Shown: positions 6,321 through 12,439 of the stretch, piece by piece
Numbering within the stretch: the stretch's first letter is position 1
Layout: each line of letters opens with the position of its first letter
Assembly: GCA_963578705.1 (NCBI GenBank)
Contig: CAUZDT010000025.1
Span: 1-16,970, forward strand
Length of the DNA: 16,970 nt
Source: UBA8886 sp963578705
GTDB taxonomy: Archaea > Thermoplasmatota > Poseidoniia > MGIII > CG-Epi1
Direction of reading: 5' to 3'
Position numbers and translations under genes: made by a program
Notes under the pieces: generated by a model
Told to the model about the DNA's origin: nothing
Database searches by the model: none
The model's input: the letters and a program-made list of their open reading frames with translations, nothing else

Positions 6321-7565
6321 GTGTTACCGCGAGGGCTCTTCCGCATCTACGGCCTTGTGCTGGGCAACCTGCTGCTGCTGATGGGGGGGCAGCTGGCGTA
6401 TCTCTACTTCGTCCCGCTCGAGCAGGACGGGACGCCGCTGTTGCTGCCTGCGGTGCCGCTGCTGCCCTACTTCATGCTCATCATGCTCTGCTCGGGCGCG
6501 CTCATCGTCGGGGCGCTGCTGCAGAAGATGCCGCGGCCGCTGCTCTTCATCCCGTCACGGAAGAGCGGCGGGCTGCCGCCCTTCCGCGGCTACTTCCTGC
6601 CGGGGCAGGGCGAACGCTACTATCACCGCGAACTGCCCGAGGACGACCTGCCGCTGCCCGAGCTGGGGCCGCCGGAGGAGCTGGCGGAGCCACCCTGGAT
6701 TCAGCCGGTCCCGAGCCAGCCGCTCGAGCTGCCGGCGGCTAAGTGGCTGCTGCTCGGCTTCCTGATGGCGATTGCACTGGGGGTCGCGGTGCTCGCCGAA
6801 AAAGGCGAATTCCTGCTGCTTTTCCCGCTGGCGTTCGTCGCCGCCTTCTCGTTCCCGGCGTTGCTCTGGGTGAGCTATATCTACCGTCGCACGCACAGCG
6901 AGCCCGAGCCGCAGCGGATGGTGCTGATTGCGCTCTCGTGGGGCATGTTCGCGACGCTGCCGGCGAGCCTGCTGAACGACGCCGGCGGGCGGCTGCTGGG
7001 CGCCGACCCGATGCTGATGCTCGAGGGCGGCGCGGTCGGCTCCCCCGAAATCCTGCTGGTGGCGGTGGTTGCGCCGCTGGTCGAGGAGGCGCTCAAGCCA
7101 CTCGGCCTGCTGTTCGTGATGAGCCGGCTGCGGACGCCGTACGAGGGGGTGCTCTACGGCGCCGCGTGCGGGATGGGGTTCGCGATGATGGAGAACATGC
7201 TGTACGACCTGCTGGTGCTGATATGGTATGGCGCCGACGCCTGGACCATCAACGCCTTCGCACGCGGCGTCGGCTCGACCGTGCTGCACGCGGTCGGCCC
7301 GGCGCTGGTCGGCTTCGCGCTGGCGCTGTCGCGGCGCGGCGACTGGCCGGCGAACCGGGTCGTCCCGGCCGCCTATCTCGGCGGCGTCATCGTCCACGGC
7401 GCCTGGAACGCTGCCGCGACGCTGCCGTTCATCTTCCCTGACGACCCGCAAATGGCGACCTACTCGTGGGTCGCGCTGGGGCTGGTGCTGGTCGCTTGCC
7501 TGCTGCTGGTGCGCGAGCTGCTGCGCCGCGGGCTGGCGTACGACGAGCCGCAGCCTGAACCCTGA
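6321..7565 (+). CDS. PrsW-family intramembrane protease
   Basis: This is a multi-pass membrane protein (414 aa) of the PrsW/M82 family of CPBP-like intramembrane proteases, which cleave membrane-bound regulators in bacteria. About eight to ten hydrophobic segments are visible. A long Pro/Glu-rich cytosolic or external loop occupies about residues 90-140. The family motifs all lie in the C-terminal half: the Glu pair in APLVEEALKP (E255, E256), GFAMMEN (286-292), a His in STVLHAVGPALVGF (H323), and HGAWN (H359-N363). The start is GTG at 6321, 21 nt after the DHH gene, with weak SD-like GCAGG. It probably ends the superoperon transcript. The substrate is unknown. Confidence 0.85.
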   Translation: MLPRGLFRIYGLVLGNLLLLMGGQLAYLYFVPLEQDGTPLLLPAVPLLPYFMLIMLCSGALIVGALLQKMPRPLLFIPSRKSGGLPPFRGYFLPGQGERYYHRELPEDDLPLPELGPPEELAEPPWIQPVPSQPLELPAAKWLLLGFLMAIALGVAVLAEKGEFLLLFPLAFVAAFSFPALLWVSYIYRRTHSEPEPQRMVLIALSWGMFATLPASLLNDAGGRLLGADPMLMLEGGAVGSPEILLVAVVAPLVEEALKPLGLLFVMSRLRTPYEGVLYGAACGMGFAMMENMLYDLLVLIWYGADAWTINAFARGVGSTVLHAVGPALVGFALALSRRGDWPANRVVPAAYLGGVIVHGAWNAAATLPFIFPDDPQMATYSWVALGLVLVACLLLVRELLRRGLAYDEPQPEP

Positions 7566-7570
7566 TATAG
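7563..7570 (+). promoter_or_regulatory. TATA box of tRNA-Tyr
   Basis: TGATATAG lies about 24 nt upstream of the mature 5' end at 7591, the standard distance for archaeal tRNA promoters. It overlaps the stop codon of the PrsW gene, so the tRNA can be transcribed independently of the operon. Confidence 0.5.
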
Positions 7571-7590
7571 TGCCGGCAAATGCAGCCGCA

Positions 7591-7709
7591 CCCGCCTTAG
7601 CTCAGACTGGCTAGAGCGGCCGGCTGTAGGGGTTAAACCTGAAGTCCCGTGAGAACGGGAGGCCGCAGATACCGGCAGGTCCCCGGTTCAAATCCGGGAG
7701 GCGGGACCA
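7591..7709 (+). tRNA. tRNA-Tyr(GUA) with a 41-nt intron and encoded CCA
   Basis: The complete cloverleaf can be drawn. Acceptor stem CCCGCCT (7591-7597) pairs with AGGCGGG (7699-7705). The D stem is GCTC/GAGC (7600-7603, 7614-7617). The anticodon stem is GCCGG (7619-7623) with CCGGC (7672-7676). The T arm is CCCGG-TTCAAAT-CCGGG (7682-7698). It ends with A73 and genomic CCA (7707-7709). The anticodon GUA is at 7626-7628. C1-G72 is the archaeal/eukaryotic identity element for tyrosine tRNA, which confirms the call. The intron sits between positions 37 and 38, the canonical archaeal site. T-rich sequence just downstream (7711-7721) may help termination. Confidence 0.97.
7630..7670 (+). other. 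tRNA-Tyr intron with bulge-helix-bulge splice motif
   Basis: The 41-nt intron follows G37 (7629) and precedes A38 (7671). A canonical bulge-helix-bulge forms. The central 4-bp helix is CTGT (7624-7627) with GCAG (7665-7668). Flanking 3-nt bulges are AGG (7628-7630, cut after the second base) and ATA (7669-7671, cut before the last base). The outer helices are the anticodon stem and GGTT (7631-7634)/GGCC (7661-7664). Inside the intron CCCGT-GAGA-ACGGG (7646-7659) makes a stable hairpin with a GNRA tetraloop. The tRNA splicing endonuclease would remove it. Confidence 0.93.
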
Positions 7710-7737
7710 GTTCTACTTTTATAGGGGTCGTTGAGAA

Positions 7738-8472
7738 TTATTCGGCCGTCACGCCGCCATCGACCGCGATAATCGACCCGGTGGTCCAACCCGCTTCCGG
7801 GCCGCAGAGGTGCAGCGCCATCGCGGCAATTTCTGCCGGCTGGCCCATGCGCCCCATCGGCTGCACGCTTTCCATCTCATCCCGGTCTTCGGTCCCGGCG
7901 TCAATGCGGTCGGTCGCCATCGGCGTCTCGACCACTGCGGGGCAGAGGCAGTTGACCCGTACGCGCGGCGCCAGCTCGAGCGCCATCGCGCGCGTCAAGT
8001 TCACGAGCCCGCCCTTGGCGGCGCAGTAGGCGGCCGCATCGGGGATGCCGCGCAGGCCGAGCGTCGAGCCAATGTTCAGAATGTTGCTGCCGTCCGGCAT
8101 CAGCGGTAGCAGCGCGCGCGAGACGAGCCACGGCCCTTTCAGGTTGGTATTGACGACCGTGTCCCAGTCCGCTTCGCTGGTCGTCGCGGCCGAGCCCGGC
8201 AGGAACAGCCCGGCGTTGTTGACGACTATATCGACCCGCTCGAACTCCGCTTCGAGCCATTCCGCCAGCGCCGCGACGCTGTCGCTGTCGGAGACGTTGG
8301 CGACCATCCACTGCGCCCCGCAGGCGGCCACGGTTTCGCGCAGTGGCGCGTCGCGCCGGCCGCAGATGGCGACGCGCGCGCCTTCCGCGGCGAACCGCTC
8401 GGCGATGGCGCGGCCGATGCCGGTGCCGCCGCCGGTCACGAGCGCGACCTTGCCGTCGAGCGTTCCGCCCAT
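7738..8472 (-). CDS. SDR-family NAD(P)-dependent oxidoreductase
   Basis: This is a classical short-chain dehydrogenase/reductase (244 aa) with a Rossmann fold. Visible motifs are the nucleotide-binding TGGGTGIG (13-20), NNAG (85-88), the active-site Asn (N110), Ser (S136) and YxxxK (Y149, K153), and the C-terminal IIAVDGGVTAE typical of FabG-like enzymes. CGRR after the second strand suggests NADP(H) preference; this is inference. The substrate cannot be told. The ATG at 8472 is chosen because a TATA-like CCTTTATGG (complement of 8492-8500) is centred about 25 nt upstream, as for a leaderless mRNA. A start at 8535 would add 21 unusual basic residues. It is convergent with tRNA-Tyr and divergent from the carboxypeptidase gene. 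Confidence 0.92.
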   Translation of the reverse strand: MGGTLDGKVALVTGGGTGIGRAIAERFAAEGARVAICGRRDAPLRETVAACGAQWMVANVSDSDSVAALAEWLEAEFERVDIVVNNAGLFLPGSAATTSEADWDTVVNTNLKGPWLVSRALLPLMPDGSNILNIGSTLGLRGIPDAAAYCAAKGGLVNLTRAMALELAPRVRVNCLCPAVVETPMATDRIDAGTEDRDEMESVQPMGRMGQPAEIAAMALHLCGPEAGWTTGSIIAVDGGVTAE

Positions 8473-8491
8473 GCTGCGCCAGCGCGCCCTG

Positions 8492-8543
8492 CCATAAAGG
8501 CGGCGCGGCGAATTCACCGCGCCGCCACGGGACAAGGTTAATC
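8492..8543. promoter_or_regulatory. Divergent promoters: SDR gene and M14 carboxypeptidase gene
   Basis: On the minus strand, CCTTTATGG (complement of 8492-8500) is about 25 nt upstream of the SDR ATG at 8472. On the plus strand, AGGTTAATC (8535-8543) is about 25 nt upstream of the carboxypeptidase GTG at 8565. Both distances predict leaderless or nearly leaderless messages. Assignment is by position and AT content only. Confidence 0.45.
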
Positions 8544-8564
8544 TCCGGCGGAGGCTGGCACCGC

Positions 8565-9836
8565 GTGCGATTCCTGCTGTTGGCGACGCTGCTGGGGCTG
8601 GCGCTGCTGGCGCTCACGCCGCAGGCCGAGGCGCTCGAGCGGCTCCACAGCTACTACGAGCTGCGCGATGACACCGAAGCGCTGGCTGCGCAGTACCCCG
8701 ATATCGCGATCTACAGCGAGCATGGCAGCAGCACCGGACCGCTCGGGCTCGCCATCTTTTCGGTCGACGTCGCGCTGAATATTACCGCGCTGTCCGAGGC
8801 AGAGCTGGCGGCGCTACCGACCATGTACGTCGACGGCGCGCACCACGGCAACGAGGGGATGGCGTCCGAAGCGGCGTTCCTGTTCCTGCAGGACGTGCTG
8901 GAGCGGTCGACGGCTGACCCCGCCTACCTGGCGGACAAACGGCTGGTGGTGACACCCATCATGAACACCGACGGCCACCTGCAGGACTGCCGTAACAACT
9001 GGAACGGCGTCGACCTGAACCGCAACTACCCCTGGATGTGGGGGCTCTACGGCACCAGCGATACTCGTGGCAGCTGTCCCGCATCGGGCACCTACCGTGG
9101 TCCTAGCGCCGGGAGCGAGGGCGAGACGCAGGATAACATGGCGCTGATGCGCAGCCTGAACCTCTACGCCTACCTCTCGGGGCACACCGGTTCGAACGAC
9201 ATAGTGCTGCCATGGAAGACACCATACGAGAGCCCTGACCACGAGTACGCCCAGGCGATTGCCGACTGGTCACTCTACCAGCGCTTCCTGAACGAGTCGA
9301 CCAACGTCTCCGGGCTCTCATATCGGGACCCGTCGGGCGCCGGTGAGTCCATTGCCTGGGGCTATGGCGCGCGCGGCGCCGTCAGCGTGATTGTCGAAGT
9401 TACCACCCAGCAGTGGTCCCCCGTCGAGGATTCCACGCTGCGGCAGGAGCTGGCGAACGAGTTGCTGATGTATGATATGGTGTGGGAAAACCTGCTGAAG
9501 CTGGGCGGCCGCCCGGTGGTCATCGGCACCGGCCCCGGCGAACTCACGGTGCGCAACGACGGCTGGGGCGCCGCCTACAATCTCTCAGCCGGCGGCATAA
9601 TCCTGCCGCGGCTCGAGCCGGGCGAGATCGCCACGGTGGATTGGCATGACTCGCAGCTGCGCTACGAGCGCATCCTGCGCAACCCCGAGCGCGATGTGGA
9701 CGCCGATGGGGTGGTGACGCTCGAAGTCGGCACACCGCTTCCAGATATCCCGAACCAGCCGGTGCCGGCGGTCTCGCCGTTAGCGGTGTTCATGGTGCTG
9801 GGGCTGGCGGCGCGGAACCGGATTATCCGGGCTTGA
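8565..9836 (+). CDS. Secreted M14-family zinc carboxypeptidase
   Basis: This is an exported metallopeptidase (423 aa) of the M14 (carboxypeptidase A) family, which removes C-terminal residues from peptides. The start MRFLLLATLLGLALLALTPQAEA is a signal peptide. Zinc ligands are H94 and E97 (HHGNE) and H207 (SGHTGS). Substrate-binding NRN is at 152-154 (DLNRNYPW), and catalytic Glu is E278 (VIVEVT). A beta-rich domain follows from about residue 305. The last 20 or so residues form a hydrophobic segment with a basic tail (LAVFMVLGLAARNRIIRA), likely a membrane anchor or sorting tail. The GTG at 8565 starts the signal peptide; the open frame extends upstream only as Arg-rich shadow. Purine-rich GGCGGAGG lies at 8547-8554. 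It ends 14 nt inside the convergent methyltransferase gene. Confidence 0.92.
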   Translation: MRFLLLATLLGLALLALTPQAEALERLHSYYELRDDTEALAAQYPDIAIYSEHGSSTGPLGLAIFSVDVALNITALSEAELAALPTMYVDGAHHGNEGMASEAAFLFLQDVLERSTADPAYLADKRLVVTPIMNTDGHLQDCRNNWNGVDLNRNYPWMWGLYGTSDTRGSCPASGTYRGPSAGSEGETQDNMALMRSLNLYAYLSGHTGSNDIVLPWKTPYESPDHEYAQAIADWSLYQRFLNESTNVSGLSYRDPSGAGESIAWGYGARGAVSVIVEVTTQQWSPVEDSTLRQELANELLMYDMVWENLLKLGGRPVVIGTGPGELTVRNDGWGAAYNLSAGGIILPRLEPGEIATVDWHDSQLRYERILRNPERDVDADGVVTLEVGTPLPDIPNQPVPAVSPLAVFMVLGLAARNRIIRA

Positions 9837-10644
9837 CAAGCAAGTATCTGTGATAATGCAAACTGCCTGAATGGAATCCTTCATACACTGGAGTTCCCCG
9901 GACACCTGCGAACGTCTCAAAACTTTTTCTGATTGATTTCGGGACGTTCTCCCTGATTTGCTCGATTTTCGCTTCATTTATCTCATCCAGTGCAGCTAGA
10001 ACCTCTCTGGTAATTTCCGTTTTTGAAATCAGCTTAAAACCAGAATCAACGAATATGGATTGAACTTTTTGCATGGTTTCTTCATCTCTGAAATCGGTCC
10101 AGCAGAAATGCCCGCCCGCCCGGAGGACACGATTGACCTCCCCTGCAAAGGCACTCATGTTTCCATAACAATGAGATGATTCGACATTGTAAACCACGTC
10201 AAAGGCCGAATCATTTATCGGTAAGGATTCCGCATTTCCCTCTATGAAGGAAAGATTTTCCTGTTCGGAATACCATTTCCGGGATAGTCTGACAGCTTCT
10301 TTGGAAAAATCAACTCCAACTAATGATTCGGGTTCACAATACTTCGCTATCCAGGAAGCACCCCCTCCTCTCCCGGAACCCACCTCAAGGACTTCTCTCC
10401 CCTGCAAATCAATGTCTCTGATATTCATGTGATATAGCTGGATGAACAGTCTATTTGGTTCGTCTTCCCTGGACAGTTTTGGACCCTTGTCATCCTTGTA
10501 CCCATAGTTCATAAAACGAAAATCAGACCTGCGATGTGCTTTAGCCAGCCTCTGATACCACCATTTCCACATCCAATTGCGAATACGGCCTGGTGAAACT
10601 CTAAGAATTACCGAGAATAGCCGAGCCGGGAACCCCATTACCAT
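9823..10644 (-). CDS. Class I SAM methyltransferase, phthiotriol-methyltransferase-like
   Basis: This SAM-dependent methyltransferase has 273 aa. The SAM-binding core is VLEVGSGRGGGASW (85-98), acidic residue D112 in VGVDFS, GNAESLP (136-142) and FDVVYNVESSHCY (148-160). The upstream segment FMNYGYKDD...DEPNRLFIQLYH and the SSHCY motif closely resemble, from memory, mycobacterial phthiotriol/phenolphthiotriol dimycocerosate O-methyltransferase and relatives, which methylate lipid or polyketide hydroxyls. The substrate here is unknown. Base composition is strikingly lower than neighbours: 26 of 60 bases are G+C at 9961-10020, against 42 of 60 at 9661-9720. This suggests recent acquisition. The start is ATG 10644 or the second ATG at 10638. 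Its 3' end overlaps the M14 gene by 14 nt. Confidence 0.85.
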   Translation of the reverse strand: MVMGFPARLFSVILRVSPGRIRNWMWKWWYQRLAKAHRRSDFRFMNYGYKDDKGPKLSREDEPNRLFIQLYHMNIRDIDLQGREVLEVGSGRGGGASWIAKYCEPESLVGVDFSKEAVRLSRKWYSEQENLSFIEGNAESLPINDSAFDVVYNVESSHCYGNMSAFAGEVNRVLRAGGHFCWTDFRDEETMQKVQSIFVDSGFKLISKTEITREVLAALDEINEAKIEQIRENVPKSIRKSFETFAGVRGTPVYEGFHSGSLHYHRYLLVKPG

Positions 10645-10668
10645 TTCTGGGCCTGACTAGTGGGTTGG

Positions 10669-10682
10669 GATTTATCTCTTTG
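10669..10682 (-). promoter_or_regulatory. Probable TATA box of the methyltransferase gene
   Basis: AAGAGATAAATCCC (complement of 10669-10682) lies about 30 nt upstream of the methyltransferase ATG at 10644, giving a very short leader. The same AT-rich patch sits 45-55 nt upstream of the crotonase gene on the other strand, so it serves that gene less well. Confidence 0.4.
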
Positions 10683-10725
10683 GGAAACCGGCACCCTTTT
10701 TGACCCCCCACACTGGCGCCGGCGC

Positions 10726-11511
10726 ATGCCTGTCGACATCAGCGATGAGGGCGCGGTGCGGATTATCACTCTCAACCGGCCCGCGAAGCTGAACGCGCTT
10801 ACTCTCGCAATGGCAACCGACATCTGCAACGCCGTGGAATCAGCGGCGGCCGACCCGTCGGTGCACTGCCTGCTGCTGACCGGCGGCGGCCGCGCCTTCT
10901 CGAGCGGCGGCGACGTCAACGAGATGGGCGAGCACCTGCCACGCGCGGGCGACCTGTTCTACCAGCTGACCGACCAGCTGCACGACACGGTCAGCGCGAT
11001 GCTGACGATGCGTAAGCCGGTCGTCACCGCCATTAACGGCATCGTCGCCGGCGGTGCTATCGGCATGGCGCTGGCGGGTGACGTGCGCATCGCGGCCGAG
11101 TCGGCGCAGCTGCTCTCGGCGCACTTCAAACGAGGCTTCGTCCCGGCCGGGGGCGCGACCTACCTGCTGCCGCGGCTCATCGGCCTCAGCCGCACGCAGG
11201 CGCTCTTCTTCGGCGAGCGGACCCTCACCGGCGCCGAGATGCGCGAGTGGGGGCTAGTGCACCACCTAGTCCCCGACGGGGAGCTGGCGGAATTCGCGAT
11301 GACTGAGGCGCAGCGGCTCGCAGCCGGGCCGACGCAGGTGATGGGCGAAACAAAACGGCTGCTGGCGGCGGCCGACAACCTCACCGCCGAAGAGCAGCTC
11401 GAGCTGGAGAGCGAGCGCAACCGCGATTCCGGCAACGCCGGCGACGCGGTCGAGGGCATCACCGCCTTCCTCGAGAAACGCGAGCCGGAGTTCGGCCGCG
11501 CAGAAAATTAA
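10726..11511 (+). CDS. Enoyl-CoA hydratase/isomerase (crotonase) family protein
   Basis: This is a crotonase-fold protein (261 aa), probably acting on an acyl-CoA. Family features are VRIITLNRPAKLNALT (11-26), the first oxyanion-hole loop GRAFSSGGDV (55-64) and the second GIVAGGAIGMAL (105-116), then LLPRLIGLSRTQALFFGERTLTGAEMREWGLV as in PaaG-type isomerases. The usual catalytic acids look absent: H133 occupies the place of the hydratase Glu (Glu144 in rat enzyme), and A141 occupies the place of the PaaG Asp (VPDSGG becomes VPAGGA). The reaction is therefore uncertain. I chose the ATG at 10726 because it begins directly at the conserved domain; an upstream GTG at 10660 would add 22 residues unlike the family. 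It is convergent with tRNA-Arg. Confidence 0.88.
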   Translation: MPVDISDEGAVRIITLNRPAKLNALTLAMATDICNAVESAAADPSVHCLLLTGGGRAFSSGGDVNEMGEHLPRAGDLFYQLTDQLHDTVSAMLTMRKPVVTAINGIVAGGAIGMALAGDVRIAAESAQLLSAHFKRGFVPAGGATYLLPRLIGLSRTQALFFGERTLTGAEMREWGLVHHLVPDGELAEFAMTEAQRLAAGPTQVMGETKRLLAAADNLTAEEQLELESERNRDSGNAGDAVEGITAFLEKREPEFGRAEN

Positions 11512-11525
11512 ACTTCTATAGTCGC

Positions 11526-11601
11526 TGGCGGGCCCGGGGGGATTTGAACCCCCGTATCTGGGTCCGAAGCCCAGTAGGATTCCGGACTACCTCACGAGCC
11601 C
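11526..11601 (-). tRNA. tRNA-Arg(UCG), encoded CCA, no intron
   Basis: Reading the minus strand gives a full cloverleaf. Acceptor GGGCTCG (from 11601) pairs with CGGGCCC, including one U-G pair. The D arm has a short AGG/CCT stem. The anticodon stem is CTGGG/CCCAG with loop CTTCGGA, giving anticodon UCG. The T arm is GGGGG-TTCAAAT-CCCCC, followed by G73 and CCA (11526-11528). The anticodon UCG decodes CGA and related arginine codons. A TATA-like CCTAAAGC (complement of about 11620-11628) lies about 23 nt upstream of the 5' end. Confidence 0.95.
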
Positions 11602-11624
11602 GGGCGCGGATTATGGGGGGTGCT

Positions 11625-12242
11625 TTAGGCTTGGGGGAGGCGCGCCACGACCCCCGCGACGCGCGGCAGCTCGATGACCGCCAGCACGCGCTGTCGCTCC
11701 GCGCACGCCTCGCGCAGCCGTCGCGCCATCTCCGCCTCGCGACCGTGCTCGACGGCGGCGTAGCCGCTCAACGTACACAGGTGGCGGTCCATTTCGAGCG
11801 CGAGTTCCTGCGGCGTCCCGGCTTCGAGACCGCGCTTGCGGAGCCGTTTCTCGAGCCGGTCGCAGCGGAACCACTGCCAGGTCGAGACCGATTCCGTGAA
11901 CAGCGTGGTGAACTCCTCCTCGGGCAGGTCGAGCGCTTCGACCGGGACGTTGTTGGCATCGGCCAGTGCGAGCGCGCGACGGAAGGCGGGCGGCGGGAGG
12001 CGCACGCCGTCGTCGCCCGCCACTTGACACAGCGCCAAGCCATATAATTCATCCCAGCCCGAGATGTCGAACGGCTCGCCGTCCCACTCGCGCAGCCCCG
12101 CGACCTCGCCGGGGCTGACGCCTAGCGCCAGCGCCTGCGGGCGCGCCGCGGCCCACGCCGCCTCCAGCTCCGGCAGCTCGCTCGCGAGCCCCTTGACGGT
12201 CGGGAAGATGGTGAGCGCGCAGTCGCCCAGCTTCAGCTCCAT
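11625..12242 (-). CDS. Uncharacterised protein, possibly divergent TraB/GumN-like
   Basis: I do not recognise this protein (205 aa) with certainty. Visible features are a start ELKLGDCALTIFPTVKG, an ALGVSPGEVAGLREW segment (about 39-53), LPPPAFRRALALADANNVPVEALD (about 83-106), then EFTTLFTESVSTWQWFRCDRLEKRL, and near the end REAEMARRLREACAERQRVLAVIELPRVAGVVARL. The order and flavour of the last block (E-x-x-MA-x-x-L ... VLAV ... V-x-GV) recall TraB/GumN proteins, but the usual GxH motif is missing (IELPRVAG instead). There is no signal peptide or membrane span. The ATG at 12242 is chosen because GAATTTATTACAC (complement of 12263-12275) is about 27 nt upstream; an ATG at 12293 would add 17 residues. 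Confidence 0.6.
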   Translation of the reverse strand: MELKLGDCALTIFPTVKGLASELPELEAAWAAARPQALALGVSPGEVAGLREWDGEPFDISGWDELYGLALCQVAGDDGVRLPPPAFRRALALADANNVPVEALDLPEEEFTTLFTESVSTWQWFRCDRLEKRLRKRGLEAGTPQELALEMDRHLCTLSGYAAVEHGREAEMARRLREACAERQRVLAVIELPRVAGVVARLPQA

Positions 12243-12262
12243 GGCCCGCGCAAGCGCACCGT

Positions 12263-12275
12263 GTAATAAATTCAG
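12263..12275 (-). promoter_or_regulatory. TATA box of the TraB-like gene
   Basis: GAATTTATTACAC on the minus strand is centred about 27 nt upstream of the ATG at 12242, which predicts a leaderless transcript. It overlaps the stop codon of the small zinc-finger gene. Confidence 0.45.
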
Positions 12276-12391
12276 CCCAGCTTTGCGCTGCAACTATGGG
12301 CGCTGCGGCAATCGCCGCAAAGCATCGCTGAACAGCCGCGGCAAGCGGTGAGGGCGGGTGCGCCGCACTCGGCGCAGAGGCCGGCTCGCAT
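12272..12391 (-). CDS. 39-residue Cys/His zinc-finger miniprotein
   Basis: This small gene has a dense metal-binding pattern: C6-x2-C9, C17-x2-C20, C25-x2-C28, H32 and C34. That is eight potential zinc ligands in 39 residues. The spacing C-x2-C-x7-C-x2-C-x4-C-x2-C-x3-H resembles cross-brace fingers of the zf-HIT, B-box or MYND kind, which bind two zinc ions and usually mediate protein contacts. No other domain is present, so this would be a free-standing finger. The ATG at 12391 is about 24 nt downstream of a TATA-like CCTAAATTAGG (complement of 12410-12420), consistent with leaderless expression. The TraB-like gene follows 29 nt later and may be cotranscribed. Function unknown; the call rests on motif and promoter position. 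Confidence 0.68.
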   Translation of the reverse strand: MRAGLCAECGAPALTACRGCSAMLCGDCRSAHSCSAKLG

Positions 12392-12409
12392 GGGGAGCGA
12401 GGCGCAAAC

Positions 12410-12420
12410 CCTAATTTAGG
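12410..12420. promoter_or_regulatory. Near-palindromic bidirectional TATA element
   Basis: CCTAATTTAGG reads almost the same on both strands (CCTAAATTAGG). Its centre is about 24-25 nt from both the zinc-finger ATG (12391, minus) and the GTG at 12440 (plus). One AT-rich element could therefore direct two leaderless transcripts in opposite directions. Confidence 0.5.
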
Positions 12421-12439
12421 ATGGAGGTTGCCGCGCTCC

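Noticed and set aside
6743..7441. 232-residue plus-strand frame inside the PrsW gene
   Set aside because: It is in another frame of a gene with all PrsW motifs, and its translation is Arg/Gly/Ala-rich without motifs.
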